Positions 8,992-17,913 of a DNA stretch of 64,000 bases are shown piece after piece. Origin of the DNA: Vicinamibacterales bacterium (GTDB lineage: Bacteria > Acidobacteriota > Vicinamibacteria > Vicinamibacterales > UBA2999); NCBI GenBank assembly GCA_041659285.1, contig JBAZYO010000004.1, forward strand, positions 372,001 to 436,000, read 5' to 3'. The notes under the pieces were generated by a model, which had not been told where the DNA came from, ran no database searches, and saw only the letters and a program-made list of their open reading frames with translations. The position numbers and the translations under genes are program-made. Position 1 is the first letter of the stretch; every line of letters begins with the position of its first letter.

Positions 8992-10080
8992 CTACTTGAT
9001 CTGAATCAGCGGAATCTTGCCTTTGTGGGTGACGGCATTCTTCTGCGCGGCCACGGCGATCTGAATCACCGTCGCCTCGGCCAGCGCGGTGAAGGCGCGC
9101 GCGGCGACCGACTCGGGCTCGGCGATCACCAGCGGAATCCCGCGATCGCCGCCGACGCGGATCGGCTGGTAAAGCGGCAGGCGGCCGAGGAACGGCACCT
9201 CCAGTTGCTGCGCCATCTCTTCCCCGCCGCCGTGACCGAAGATGTCGGCTTCGTGATGGCAGTTGGTGCACTCGTAGAAGCTCATGTTCTCGACCATCCC
9301 CAACGTCGGGATGTTGAGCTTCTGATACATCCGCACCGCGCGCCGGCTGTCGGCGAGCGACACCTGCTGCGGCGTGGTCACGACGATGGCCCCGGCGGCC
9401 GGCACCGTCTGGCTGAGTGACAGCGCCACGTCGCCGGTGCCCGGCGGCATGTCCACGATCAGGTAGTCGAGGTCCTTCCAGGCCACGTCGCGGCAGAACT
9501 GCTGGATCGCGCTGTGCAGCATGGGCCCGCGCCAGATCATCGGCGCCTCGTCCTGGGCCAGGAACCCCATCGAGACAATCTGGACGCCGTACTTCTCGGC
9601 CGGCCGGATCATTTTGCCGTCCATCTGGAGCTGCGCCTGCAAGCCGAACATGAGCGGCACGTTGGGCCCGTAGATGTCGCCGTCGAGCATGCCGACCCGC
9701 GCGCCCAGCTTCGCCAGGGCCACCGCGAGGTTCACCGCCACCGTGGTCTTGCCGACGCCGCCCTTGCCGGCGCCGACCGCAATCACGTTCTTCACGCCGG
9801 GCAGCGGCGGCTTACCGTGTTCGGGGGCCGACACCGCCCGCACCAGGAAGGTCATGGTCAGGTCCACGCCGGTGACGCCGGGCAGGGCGCCGACCACGTC
9901 GCGGGCGCGCGCCGCCACCTGCTCCCGGGCCACCGCCGAGGGACTCGACAACTCGATGGTGAAGGCGACGCGGCCGTCGGCAATCCGCACGTCTTTGACG
10001 AACTTGAGCGACACGATGTCCGCGCGCAGGTCAGGGTCGTGCACACCCCTGAGCGCATCCAGGACCAGGTCCGGTGTCAT
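8992..10080 (-). CDS. Mrp/ApbC (NBP35-type) iron-sulfur carrier ATPase
   Basis: A 362-residue cytosolic P-loop protein that assembles and transfers 4Fe-4S clusters. An N-terminal MIP18 (DUF59) domain spans about residues 1-90 (ALRGVHDPDLRADIVSL). It is followed by the deviant Walker A GAGKGGVGKTTVAVNLA. The paired cluster-binding cysteines lie in ECTNCHHEADIFG, and LDYLIVDMPPGTGD is the Walker B/switch region. Length and domain order are standard. A TAAGCT hexamer 9 bases before the ATG suggests a near-leaderless message. Confidence 0.93.
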   Translation of the reverse strand: MTPDLVLDALRGVHDPDLRADIVSLKFVKDVRIADGRVAFTIELSSPSAVAREQVAARARDVVGALPGVTGVDLTMTFLVRAVSAPEHGKPPLPGVKNVIAVGAGKGGVGKTTVAVNLAVALAKLGARVGMLDGDIYGPNVPLMFGLQAQLQMDGKMIRPAEKYGVQIVSMGFLAQDEAPMIWRGPMLHSAIQQFCRDVAWKDLDYLIVDMPPGTGDVALSLSQTVPAAGAIVVTTPQQVSLADSRRAVRMYQKLNIPTLGMVENMSFYECTNCHHEADIFGHGGGEEMAQQLEVPFLGRLPLYQPIRVGGDRGIPLVIAEPESVAARAFTALAEATVIQIAVAAQKNAVTHKGKIPLIQIK

Positions 10081-10162
10081 AAGAAATTCAGCTTACCATG
10101 CGCTCGAACTTGATAAACTTCGCACAGCTTTCCCGCGCTTCCCCCTGTGAAGGAGATATCAG

Positions 10163-10510
10163 ATGGCCGACGCGACGCCCGGTAGCGCACCCTCCAGCAA
10201 CCGCAATGTGATGATCGTGTTGTCGTACCTGTGGCTGCTGGCGCTGGTGCCGCTGCTGACGGAGAAGGACGACAAGGAAGTCCAGTGGCACGCCAAGCAC
10301 GGCATCGTGCTGATGCTGGCCGAACTGGTCGTGTGGATCGTCGTCAACTTCGTGCTGGTCGCCCTCGGCCCGATCGGCTGCATCGTCGCGCTGATCACGC
10401 CGCTGCTGGCGCTCGGCCAGCTGGCGCTCCACATCATGGCCATGGTGAAGGGCATCAACGGCCAGCGCCTGACCATCCCCGGCCTCAGCGAGTTCGCGGA
10501 CAAGTTCTGA
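10163..10510 (+). CDS. DUF4870-type small membrane protein
   Basis: A 115-residue protein with three hydrophobic spans. The segment SYLWLLALVPLL, then EVQWHAKHGIVLMLAELVVW and LALHIMAMVKGINGQRLTIPGL, is the DUF4870/DUF4389-like pattern of small helical membrane proteins. A strong Shine-Dalgarno, AAGGAG at 10150-10155, lies 7 bases before the ATG. The stop overlaps the likely start of yidD (CTGA at 10507-10510), so the two are probably cotranscribed and coupled. Its biochemical role is not known. Confidence 0.8.
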   Translation: MADATPGSAPSSNRNVMIVLSYLWLLALVPLLTEKDDKEVQWHAKHGIVLMLAELVVWIVVNFVLVALGPIGCIVALITPLLALGQLALHIMAMVKGINGQRLTIPGLSEFADKF

Positions 10511-10815
10511 AGCGGAAGCTGTGGATCGCGATTGCGGTGGTCACCGCCGCAATCGCGATCGATCTCCGGCGTCCCCCCCAGGCACAACTGACGACGCGCG
10601 CCGCCGTCGGCGGCATCCACTTGTATCAAGCGACGCTCTCGCCTCTGTACGGCCGCCTGGGCGTGAGCTGCCGGTTCGAGCCCACCTGCAGCTATTACGG
10701 CGAGGCCGTGATCAAACGCTTTGGGATTGTGCGCGGCGGATGGATGGCGGCGAAGAGAGTCTTCCGTTGCGGCCCGTGGACACCCGCCGGCACCAAAGAC
10801 GGCCCACCTGTCTAA
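10507..10815 (+). CDS. yidD: Membrane protein insertion efficiency factor YidD
   Basis: About 102 residues. The YidD core is clear: CRFEPTCSYYGEAVIKRFGIVRGGWMAAKRVFRCGPW, with the three conserved cysteines. YidD helps YidC and Sec insert inner-membrane proteins. No ATG or TTG exists in this frame near the N-terminus. The best start is the CTG at 10507 that overlaps the upstream TGA, giving LKRKLWIAIAVVTAAIAI, a basic and then hydrophobic membrane anchor. A GTG at 10537 would remove most of that anchor. It is not next to rnpA/yidC as in many genomes. Confidence 0.85.
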   Translation: MKRKLWIAIAVVTAAIAIDLRRPPQAQLTTRAAVGGIHLYQATLSPLYGRLGVSCRFEPTCSYYGEAVIKRFGIVRGGWMAAKRVFRCGPWTPAGTKDGPPV

Positions 10816-10816
10816 T

Positions 10817-11197
10817 TTAGCCTTCGAAGAGGTGTCGCCCCTCTTCATTCAGCAACACCCAACACGCGTAGGCGCCAAGCGCGGTTCCGAACGGCAGCAG
10901 CACGAGATTTCCCACCGCCAGCCCCAACGCCATCAGCCGCGCCGACGGACGATGGCGACGGAGGGTCCGGCCCACGAACAGATGGAGCGCGCCCCAGATC
11001 AGGGCAATGAGGGCAATCACGCTGATGGTCACGGCGGTCAGGCGCGCGGCCATTTCGGAACTGAACCGCACCGGGCCGTCGGACGAGGCGATCGCCGCCG
11101 CCCCCGCGGCCAGCGCGAAGCCGGCGAGCGCGACCAGGGTGAAGATGCCGCCCCAGGTCAGGTAGAGCGTGGAGAGGAAGTCGACGTGCCGCTTCAC
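10817..11197 (-). CDS. Four-span membrane protein, unknown
   Basis: 126 residues with four hydrophobic stretches: LSTLYLTWGGIFTLVALAGFAL, AVTISVIALIALIWGALHL, LMALGLAVGNLVLLPFGTAL, and ALGAYACWVLLNEE at the end. Related short membrane proteins with an NEEGRHLFEG-like tail occur in acidobacteria, but no function is recognised. The GTG start overlaps the stop of the DnaJ-like gene by 4 bases (GTGA, 11194-11197). It ends one base after the convergent yidD stop. Confidence 0.65.
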   Translation of the reverse strand: MKRHVDFLSTLYLTWGGIFTLVALAGFALAAGAAAIASSDGPVRFSSEMAARLTAVTISVIALIALIWGALHLFVGRTLRRHRPSARLMALGLAVGNLVLLPFGTALGAYACWVLLNEEGRHLFEG

Positions 11198-11652
11198 GCC
11201 ATGACCGCGACGCGCACATCCACGCGCGTGCGCGGACCCCGGGCGAGCGACACGTTGAAGCTGAAGCGATCGCCGTGGACGACGCCGGGCGGCACCGCCA
11301 CCGTCAGGTGCTGCGTGTGCAGTTGCTGGCCCTGGCCGTCGCAGTGGCCGCAGTGCTCGCTCCACACCTCGCCGCGGCCGCCGCAGTCACCGCACGTGCG
11401 CGGCACGCGCACGTCGAGCGGAACCATGGCGCCGGTGCCGGCCTGGCAGCGCGAGATCGTGATCTCCGCGCGCGTCGAGCGATCGGTGCCACTGGGCTCG
11501 CCATGATCCCGGCGGAACAACTCGGCGGCGGCGCGAGACGAGGGAAAGTCGATGGCAACTTCGTCGCTGAACGAGCGGCGATACGCGCGCTCGTGAGGCA
11601 CGAGCGTTTCAAGCGCGAGGCGCGAGGCGTCGGATCGACGAGGGCGAAACAC
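11194..11652 (-). CDS. DnaJ-like protein with half a zinc finger and a C-terminal substrate-domain strand
   Basis: 152 residues. The middle has C-G-D-C-G-G-R-G and C-G-H-C-D-G-Q-G, two of the four C-x-x-C-x-G-x-G repeats of a DnaJ zinc domain. VAVPPGVVHGDRFSFNV then matches the DnaJ C-terminal 'IPPGV..G' strand. There is no J domain and no HPD motif, so it cannot act as a normal Hsp70 co-chaperone. It may be a chaperone-derived zinc protein working with the downstream membrane protein. GTG start at 11652, placed almost at the transcript start of a TTGACA-17-TATCGT promoter. Confidence 0.65.
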   Translation of the reverse strand: MFRPRRSDASRLALETLVPHERAYRRSFSDEVAIDFPSSRAAAELFRRDHGEPSGTDRSTRAEITISRCQAGTGAMVPLDVRVPRTCGDCGGRGEVWSEHCGHCDGQGQQLHTQHLTVAVPPGVVHGDRFSFNVSLARGPRTRVDVRVAVMA

Positions 11653-11661
11653 CTTGGCCGT

Positions 11662-11690
11662 ACGATAGGTTCGGGCCCTGAGGTTGTCAA
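11662..11690 (-). promoter_or_regulatory. Sigma-70-type promoter, near-leaderless, for the DnaJ-like gene
   Basis: On the minus strand: TTGACA (11690-11685), a 17-base spacer and TATCGT (11667-11662). Transcription would start near 11655, only about 3 bases before the GTG at 11652. Its -35 overlaps that of the divergent promoter by five bases. Confidence 0.55.
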
Positions 11691-11712
11691 GAACAAGCGG
11701 CGCGGTTACGAT
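11684..11712 (+). promoter_or_regulatory. Sigma-70-type promoter, leaderless, for the small zinc-ribbon gene
   Basis: TTGTCA (11684-11689), a 17-base spacer and TACGAT (11707-11712). The expected start point, about 7 bases downstream, coincides with the ATG at 11719. Confidence 0.55.
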
Positions 11713-11718
11713 GCGCGG

Positions 11719-11883
11719 ATGGGGAAGGAATGCCCGATGTGCGCGGAGTTCATGCGCCTGGTGACGCGCGAGACCGTCACCCGCGTGCCGGGAACTTCAC
11801 AGGAAGTGAAGACCACGGTGCGCGAGTGGGTCTGTCCGGAGTGCGACTATTTCGAAGAGGCGGACGCCGGCGACGAAAACTAG
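11719..11883 (+). CDS. Small zinc-ribbon protein
   Basis: 54 residues with two C-x-x-C knuckles, CPMC near the N-terminus and CPEC near the C-terminus, about 35 residues apart. They should bind one zinc ion. No family name is recognised. The ATG at 11719 is chosen because it gives the intact first knuckle and sits at the predicted transcript start. The stop TAG shares the palindrome CTAG (11880-11883) with the stop of the convergent gene, so the two coding regions overlap by 4 bases. Role unknown. Confidence 0.65.
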   Translation: MGKECPMCAEFMRLVTRETVTRVPGTSQEVKTTVREWVCPECDYFEEADAGDEN

Positions 11884-12101
11884 CGGGCGCCGAGGGTGAG
11901 GAGCACTTCCTTGCGAATCGCGTCCTCCACTTCGTCGAAGTTGAGCGCTGTTTCGCACTCGTCACACAGCACTTCGATCACGCCGGGCTTGCTTTCTTCC
12001 GACACTTCCACCCGCGTGTCATCGAGTTGCACCACGTGCATTTGCAGCGTCTTCACGAGGAATTTGCGGGTGTTCCCGCAAGCCGAACACGTCAATGGCA
12101 C
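11880..12101 (-). CDS. Small zinc-finger protein
   Basis: 73 residues. CSACGNTRKF at the N-terminus and CDECETALNF near residue 47 form a C-x-x-C plus C-x-x-C zinc site, with an acidic middle and a helical end. It resembles small bacterial zinc ribbons that bind nucleic acid or act as adaptors, but no specific family is recognised. GTG start (MPLTCSACGN). The TAG stop lies within the CTAG shared with the convergent gene. Confidence 0.6.
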   Translation of the reverse strand: MPLTCSACGNTRKFLVKTLQMHVVQLDDTRVEVSEESKPGVIEVLCDECETALNFDEVEDAIRKEVLLTLGAR

Positions 12102-12173
12102 TTAAATCAGCTCCTTGATCCTGCAAAATTGTATGGGATGCCTTCGGCCTAACGCAACGCAAATCGGCCCGGC

Positions 12174-14972
12174 CTAGGGAGTTTCGGAGCCGCCCGGCCC
12201 CGGGCGCGCCACGAAAGCCTCGAGGTCCACGAGCGCGTCCCGCATCGACCGCGACGGCCGCCAGGCCCGCGGGGCCTCGCCGGACGGTGAAATGCGGCGG
12301 ATCCGGTGCGCCGCGGACCGTCCCTGCCACACCAATTCGGGCCCGGCCGTCGCCGCCGCGGCGGCCATCAGCGTCGCCGGGAGGATGCGGCCCAGCGACC
12401 CGCGCTGAAGGGTCAACTTGCCGCCGGAGACGGTGCCCGACACGTACAGCCGATCCCGGGCCCGTGTGAGCGCCACGTACAACAGCCGCTTCGTTTCCTC
12501 ACGGTCCTTCTCTTCGTTGTCGCGATCGCTCGCACTTTCGTGAATGCTCACGCTCACCGAGGCCTCGCCCGCCTCGCTGTCGTCGTCCACGAACGGCGGC
12601 GCCACCACGCGAATGTCGTGGCGGCTGCCGCCGGCGCCCTTGCCGATGTTCACGACGAACACGACCGGAAACTCCAGGCCCTTCGCCGCATGCACCGTCA
12701 TCAGGTTCACCGCGTCGGCGGCATCGATGATCGCGTTCGACTCGTCACCGCCGGCCACCAGCTCCGCAAAGTAGTCCGACAGGCGGCCGAGCGTCGCGTA
12801 GCCGCGGTTCTGGATGCGGCGGATCAAGCCACGGACCTTCTTCAGGTTCTCCCGCGCCTGCAAGAAACCGTCGCCGCCAATCTCCGCCGCATAGGCCGAC
12901 TCGGCCAGCACGCGATCGACCACCTCGGCGGGCGGCAGCTGGTCCGCCATCGCAATCCAGGCGCCGGCGCTGTCGCGCGCCAGCACCAGCCGGTCGCGAT
13001 CGTCCTCTTGAAGGCGCTGCGCCGGCTCCGGCATTTCGGCCGACGTCAGCGACGCCGCAATCCCTGGCGCCAGCAGCTTCAGCGCTTCATCCGACAACCG
13101 GACGATGCGGGAGCGAAGGAACGCCGCGGCGCGGAGATTTGATCCGGGATCGGCCAGGTAGGCCACCAGGGCCAGCACGTCCTTGACCTCGTCGGCATCG
13201 AAGAACCCGAGCCCCTTGTAGACGTAGAAGGGCACGCCGCGCCGCGCCAGGGCCGCTTCGAACAACGCGTGGCCTTCACGCGTGCGGAACAGGATGCCGA
13301 TGTCGCCCGGCGCAATCGCCCGGCGCACGCCGCCCTGCCGGTCGCGGATGATGGCGCCGTCGAGCAACAGGCGCGCGATCTCGTCGGCCACGGCGTCAGC
13401 CTGCGCGGCGTCGGTGTCGGCAATGACGACGGCCACCGCCTCGGCGTCGCGCGCCCCTTCATCCATCATCGGAAACGCATCGTCTTCGGAGTAGCGAAAG
13501 GCGTCGGGCCGATCGGGGGCCTTCTCGACGTCGGCGAACACGTCGTTCACGAACGACAGCAGCTCCCGGACGGAGCGATAGCTGCGCGTGATGGCGGCGC
13601 GCGCCGGCGCCTCGGGCCGCAGCGCCGCGATGAAGCGGGAGGCCGCGTCGAGCACCACCACCTCGGCGTCGCGGAAGCCGTAGATCGATTGCTTGCGATC
13701 CCCGACGATGAAGATCGAGGGCGGGATCGGTCCGTGGGCCATGCCCTCGCCCGCCGCCCAGGCGCGGACCAGCTCGCGAACCAGCTGCCACTGCGCGCGG
13801 CTGGTGTCCTGGAATTCGTCCACCAGCACGTGCTCGTACCGCGACTCGAGCCGGTAGCGGCTGCGCGAGAACTCCTCCATGTGCCCGAGCAGCTTCAGCG
13901 TGCGCTCGAGCAGGTCGGGGAAGTCGAGCACGCCGTGCTTGTCGAGCGTGCGCCGGTATTCGTCCTGCGCGATGGCGAAGAGCCGGCGCACCCCGCGCGC
14001 CAGCACGATGTTGATGTCGCGGCGGTAGGCGGCGGCCGCCGCTTCGACGTGAGGGCCGAGGCCGAACACCACCGCCTTGTGCCGCTCGTAGGCGGCGGCC
14101 GACGGGTAGTCCGCCTTCTTGTGCTTCAGCCGCTTCCGCGGCTCACCGCCCTGGGTCAGCACCAGGTCCGACAGTCGATCCAGCGCGCCTCGCAGCAGCG
14201 CCGGCGACGGCCCGGGCTCCGCCATGATCAGGTCGACGTCGCGCGCCACCAGATCGAAGCCGGGCGCCAGCGGTCCGGAGGCACGAAAGGCCGCGGCACC
14301 GCCGACCGACGACACCGCGGCGCGCAGCGCCTGCAGCAGACGCTGGCAGGCCACGTCCACCGTGGTGTCGCGCCCGCGCAGGAAGCGGTTGAGCGCGTCC
14401 CATGCCACCAGGCGGCGATCGAGCAGCGCCGTGAGGCCCTTGCGCAGCCGCGGCTCGCCCAGTTCCGCGAACAGCAGCGCCACATCCGGATCGCCGGCCG
14501 AGACGCCGCGGCCGATGCCGAGCGCCCGATCGAGCGACGCCTCCACGAACCGCGGCGTCTCGGTTTCATCGGCCAGGTCGAAGCCGGGATCGACGCCGGC
14601 CTCGAGCGGGAACTCGTGGAGCAACGACAGGCAGAAGGCGTCGATGGTGCTGATCGAGATGTCGCCGAACGCATCGCGGATCTCGCGCCAGCGGTCGCCG
14701 GTCAGGCTGCCAAGGCGGTGGCGCTCGCGCAGGGTGGCCATGACGCGCTGCCGCATTTCGGCGGCGGCCTTGCGCGTGAACGTGATCGCCAGGATGTTGC
14801 GCGGGGCCACGCCAACTTCGAGCAGGCGGACGTAACGGTCCACCAGCACGCGGGTCTTGCCGGTGCCGGCCGAGGCTTCGAGCGCGATGTTCCGCGACGG
14901 ATCGACGGCGATGCGGCGGGCGCGCTGGTCCGCCGTCTCTTCGTCGAAGAGGAGCCGGGGCTGCTCAGACAT
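12174..14972 (-). CDS. AddA-like UvrD/Rep-family helicase without the nuclease domain
   Basis: 932 residues, superfamily 1A helicase for double-strand-break end processing. Walker A is EASAGTGKTRVLVDRY, motif Ia is AITFTRKAAAEMRQR, Walker B is VLVDEFQDTSRAQW, and motif VI is LLYVALTRARDRLYVSG. AddA normally continues into a C-terminal PD-(D/E)XK nuclease of about 300 residues. Here the protein ends about 75 residues after motif VI, so nuclease activity must come from the AddB-like partner alone. The ATG at 14972 overlaps the addB-like stop by 8 bases; a TTG at 14978 is an alternative. Confidence 0.87.
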   Translation of the reverse strand: MSEQPRLLFDEETADQRARRIAVDPSRNIALEASAGTGKTRVLVDRYVRLLEVGVAPRNILAITFTRKAAAEMRQRVMATLRERHRLGSLTGDRWREIRDAFGDISISTIDAFCLSLLHEFPLEAGVDPGFDLADETETPRFVEASLDRALGIGRGVSAGDPDVALLFAELGEPRLRKGLTALLDRRLVAWDALNRFLRGRDTTVDVACQRLLQALRAAVSSVGGAAAFRASGPLAPGFDLVARDVDLIMAEPGPSPALLRGALDRLSDLVLTQGGEPRKRLKHKKADYPSAAAYERHKAVVFGLGPHVEAAAAAYRRDINIVLARGVRRLFAIAQDEYRRTLDKHGVLDFPDLLERTLKLLGHMEEFSRSRYRLESRYEHVLVDEFQDTSRAQWQLVRELVRAWAAGEGMAHGPIPPSIFIVGDRKQSIYGFRDAEVVVLDAASRFIAALRPEAPARAAITRSYRSVRELLSFVNDVFADVEKAPDRPDAFRYSEDDAFPMMDEGARDAEAVAVVIADTDAAQADAVADEIARLLLDGAIIRDRQGGVRRAIAPGDIGILFRTREGHALFEAALARRGVPFYVYKGLGFFDADEVKDVLALVAYLADPGSNLRAAAFLRSRIVRLSDEALKLLAPGIAASLTSAEMPEPAQRLQEDDRDRLVLARDSAGAWIAMADQLPPAEVVDRVLAESAYAAEIGGDGFLQARENLKKVRGLIRRIQNRGYATLGRLSDYFAELVAGGDESNAIIDAADAVNLMTVHAAKGLEFPVVFVVNIGKGAGGSRHDIRVVAPPFVDDDSEAGEASVSVSIHESASDRDNEEKDREETKRLLYVALTRARDRLYVSGTVSGGKLTLQRGSLGRILPATLMAAAAATAGPELVWQGRSAAHRIRRISPSGEAPRAWRPSRSMRDALVDLEAFVARPGPGGSETP

Positions 14973-17913
14973 CGTCAACCCCTGCCTCGTCGCCGATGCC
15001 GCCGGGGTTGCGGCACACCGCCACGAACGCGCACATCGCGCAGAGGTTCCGCGTTTCCGGCCGCGGCGGATAGTGTCCGGCGGCGATGTCGTCCAGCGCC
15101 TGCACCAGGCGATGCCCGGCGGCGGCCACCAGTTGGTCGAATGACTTGCCGCGCTCTTCGAGCGGCCACACCGCGTCCGGGCCTTCGAACGACAGGTACA
15201 TCGCCTCGCTGGGGGCGATATCGCGGCCGCGCTCGGCCGACAGCCGTGCCCGCACGCCGGCGCTGTAGATCGGCAATTGCAGCGCCACCTTCCGGTCCGG
15301 CACGTACTTGGTCTTGTAGTCGATCAGGCGGAAGGTGCCGTCGGCGAGCACGTCCACGCGATCGATCTTCGCGCGCAGCCGCACCCGGCGGCTGGTGCCG
15401 TCTTCACCGGTGAACGCGAACTCGCCGTCGAGTTCGTACTCCATCAGTCGCTCGCGAATCTCGACGCCGCGCTCCGCTTCCATGGCGAACACGCGGTCGG
15501 CGATCCCCGACCCGACCGCGGAGCCGAACAGCCGCGCCCGCTCGAGGCCGGCCTCCGAGGGCGACAGCGTGGCGAGGGCGGGTTCGCAGATCTCGACGAA
15601 GAGCGCGCGCGCCTCGGTCATGCCGGCCGCGGTAATGCGGCCGCGGCCGCGGGCCTGCCACTCGTGAAAGAACCGTTCGAACAGCTCGTGCAGGAACCGG
15701 CCGCGTTCGAGCGGCGACCGCGTGTCTTCGTCCTCGGGCTCCTCGGCGACCTGCAGCACGTTGGCGACGTAGAACTGGAACGGGCATTTCAGGTAGCGCT
15801 CCAGCCGGCTCACGCTCACGCGCGGCAGCGTCCACGGCCCGGCCTGCCCCTCGAAGCGCGCCCGATCGCGGCCGGCGCCGCCGGCCCGCACCCGCGCCCA
15901 GCGCGCCGCGCTCTCCGGCATCGCCCCGGCGGGAACGGCGTTGGCGGCCAGCGCTTCGTACATGAACACGCGGACCGACGGATCGACCGTGGACACCTCT
16001 CGCGAGAGGCCGAACGACGGCAGGTCCTCCAGGAACGCGGACGGCTCCACCACCGCATCCGCTTCGAGCGCGAACGTCGAAGCGCGGGTCCGCAGCCGCG
16101 CCGAGCCCAGCAAGTCGCGGAACGACGCGCGCGCGAATCGCACGAGGTCGCGTTCCTGGTGAATGGCCACCCGGTCCGGGCGCGCGGGCTCCAACTGCGC
16201 CAGCAGCGACTGCGGATAGAAGATGTTGCGGCGCGGGCGCTCGGGCCACTCCCCTTCCACCAGCCCCAGCACCTGCAGATCGTCGAACTCGGCAAAGCGC
16301 GCCGCCTGGGCGTCCACGATCTGGAGGCCGCCCTCGCCGGTGCGGATCGCGAACGTCTGGGCGCCGAGCCAGCGCCGCACGGCGGCCGCCAGATCGGCCA
16401 CGGTGCCGGAGGCGCCGGGATCGTGACGGCGGCAGGCCTCGCCGAGTCCCGACAGGGCGAGCATGACCGCGGCCCGCACGCGGTCGCGCCGGTCGTTGCC
16501 GGGCAGCGGCCGGTCGTGACGCTCGAGGAACGACCGCAGGAGATCGACGTGATCGACGAGCGGACGCGATTCCGCCAGCGGCGCCAGCAGCGTGGCGGCG
16601 GCGAGCGCCGCGGCAAATGCCGGCCTCGCCGATCCGCCGCAGGCCTCGGCGAACGAGGCGAGGCGATCGAACCCGCCGAGATATCGCTGCTCCGCCAGCG
16701 TGACGTCGAGGGCGGCGATCGATTCGCGGGCGACCTCGACCCCGTCCACCTCGAACCGGAAGTGCGGCGAGCGCAGCAACGCGACCAGCGCGCGGCGCGT
16801 GAACGCCGCGGCCACGCATTCCATGGCGACATCAACCGCCGCCGCGTACGGCTCCGCGGCCAGCGGCAGCGTGTCGAGCGCCTCGAACGGAATGCCGGCG
16901 CCGTGAAACACGTCGCGCGCGAGGTAGAGATACGGCAGCGGCCGGGCGACGACCAGCGCCGTCTTCTCGAGGCGAACCGCGCGGCCCGATCGGCGATCCG
17001 ACTTGAGCCGCCTGGCCACGCCTTCCAGCTCCTCTTCGCGATCGCGGTACTCGAAGACGAACGGCAACTCGCCCGCGGCGCCGGCCGGCACGACGATGGC
17101 CGGCGCGGGAGCGGAGGGGCCGGCCGCGACTTCTTCGATGCCGACGAAGGCGAGGCGCAGGCGATCGAGATACCCGGCCTCGAGGGTTCCGTCGGTGGCG
17201 ATCACGTCGATGCGGTCGAGGCCGCCGATGCTGGTGAGCATGGCGACATCCGCCGGCCACAGCCCGTCCGGGTCCAACGGCCGGTCGCCCACGGCGATCA
17301 CGATGTGGCGCAGCGGATGGGCGGCCGCGGTGTCGATCAAGCGCAGGCGCGCGGCGTGCTCGTCGAGCGCGCCGCTTTCGAGCAGCCGCGCTTCGTAGCC
17401 GCGAAAGGCCGCCACCAGGAAGCGGGTTTGCTCGAGCAGTTGCGCCGCGCCTCGATCGGAATCGGCGGCCGGCGCCAGCTCAAGGGTCAGCAGGCGATCG
17501 AAGTCGTCCACCGTGCGGTGCAAGCGGCGGAGGTAGTCGTAGAGCGCCAGCATTTCGGCGACCAGGGCCGGGCGCACGTGAAAAGGAGGCGGCAGGCCGG
17601 CGTCTTCGGCATCGCGGGCAGCCGCCGCCACCAGCGCCTCGCGCTCGAAGCCCGACAGGCTGCGCGCGTCGGGCAACAGCCGCGCGATCAGCAGGTCGTA
17701 GAGGTCGGTGCGCGTGCCAATCGCGGGCGCGGCGGCCTCGGCACCCAGGCGATCCCGCAGGGTGCGCCGGAGTTGCTCGCCCGCCGCCCGGGTCGGGACC
17801 AGGATAAAAGCGTCGGCGCCGGCGGCATGGGCGCCGGCCATCTCGACGAGGTGCGCGCGAAAGCCCGCCAGATCTGGCGCGCGCAAGAGGCGCGTGCGTC
17901 GGGGCGTGATCAC
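14965..17913 (-). CDS. AddB-like protein: inactive helicase fold with Fe-S PD-(D/E)XK nuclease
   Basis: 982 residues. The C-terminal nuclease has KIDRVDVLADGTFRLIDYKTKY (D...D-Y-K-T) followed by QLPIYS, the RecB-type active site. One cysteine in RYLKCPFQFYVANVL and three in NLCAMCAFVAVC match the four ligands of the AddB/Cas4-type 4Fe-4S cluster that encloses the nuclease. The N-terminal 600 residues are helicase-like without a clear Walker A, as in AddB. The GTG start overlaps the upstream stop (GTGA, 17910-17913). With the helicase gene it forms an end-resection complex for RecA loading. Confidence 0.85.
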   Translation of the reverse strand: MITPRRTRLLRAPDLAGFRAHLVEMAGAHAAGADAFILVPTRAAGEQLRRTLRDRLGAEAAAPAIGTRTDLYDLLIARLLPDARSLSGFEREALVAAAARDAEDAGLPPPFHVRPALVAEMLALYDYLRRLHRTVDDFDRLLTLELAPAADSDRGAAQLLEQTRFLVAAFRGYEARLLESGALDEHAARLRLIDTAAAHPLRHIVIAVGDRPLDPDGLWPADVAMLTSIGGLDRIDVIATDGTLEAGYLDRLRLAFVGIEEVAAGPSAPAPAIVVPAGAAGELPFVFEYRDREEELEGVARRLKSDRRSGRAVRLEKTALVVARPLPYLYLARDVFHGAGIPFEALDTLPLAAEPYAAAVDVAMECVAAAFTRRALVALLRSPHFRFEVDGVEVARESIAALDVTLAEQRYLGGFDRLASFAEACGGSARPAFAAALAAATLLAPLAESRPLVDHVDLLRSFLERHDRPLPGNDRRDRVRAAVMLALSGLGEACRRHDPGASGTVADLAAAVRRWLGAQTFAIRTGEGGLQIVDAQAARFAEFDDLQVLGLVEGEWPERPRRNIFYPQSLLAQLEPARPDRVAIHQERDLVRFARASFRDLLGSARLRTRASTFALEADAVVEPSAFLEDLPSFGLSREVSTVDPSVRVFMYEALAANAVPAGAMPESAARWARVRAGGAGRDRARFEGQAGPWTLPRVSVSRLERYLKCPFQFYVANVLQVAEEPEDEDTRSPLERGRFLHELFERFFHEWQARGRGRITAAGMTEARALFVEICEPALATLSPSEAGLERARLFGSAVGSGIADRVFAMEAERGVEIRERLMEYELDGEFAFTGEDGTSRRVRLRAKIDRVDVLADGTFRLIDYKTKYVPDRKVALQLPIYSAGVRARLSAERGRDIAPSEAMYLSFEGPDAVWPLEERGKSFDQLVAAAGHRLVQALDDIAAGHYPPRPETRNLCAMCAFVAVCRNPGGIGDEAGVDDV

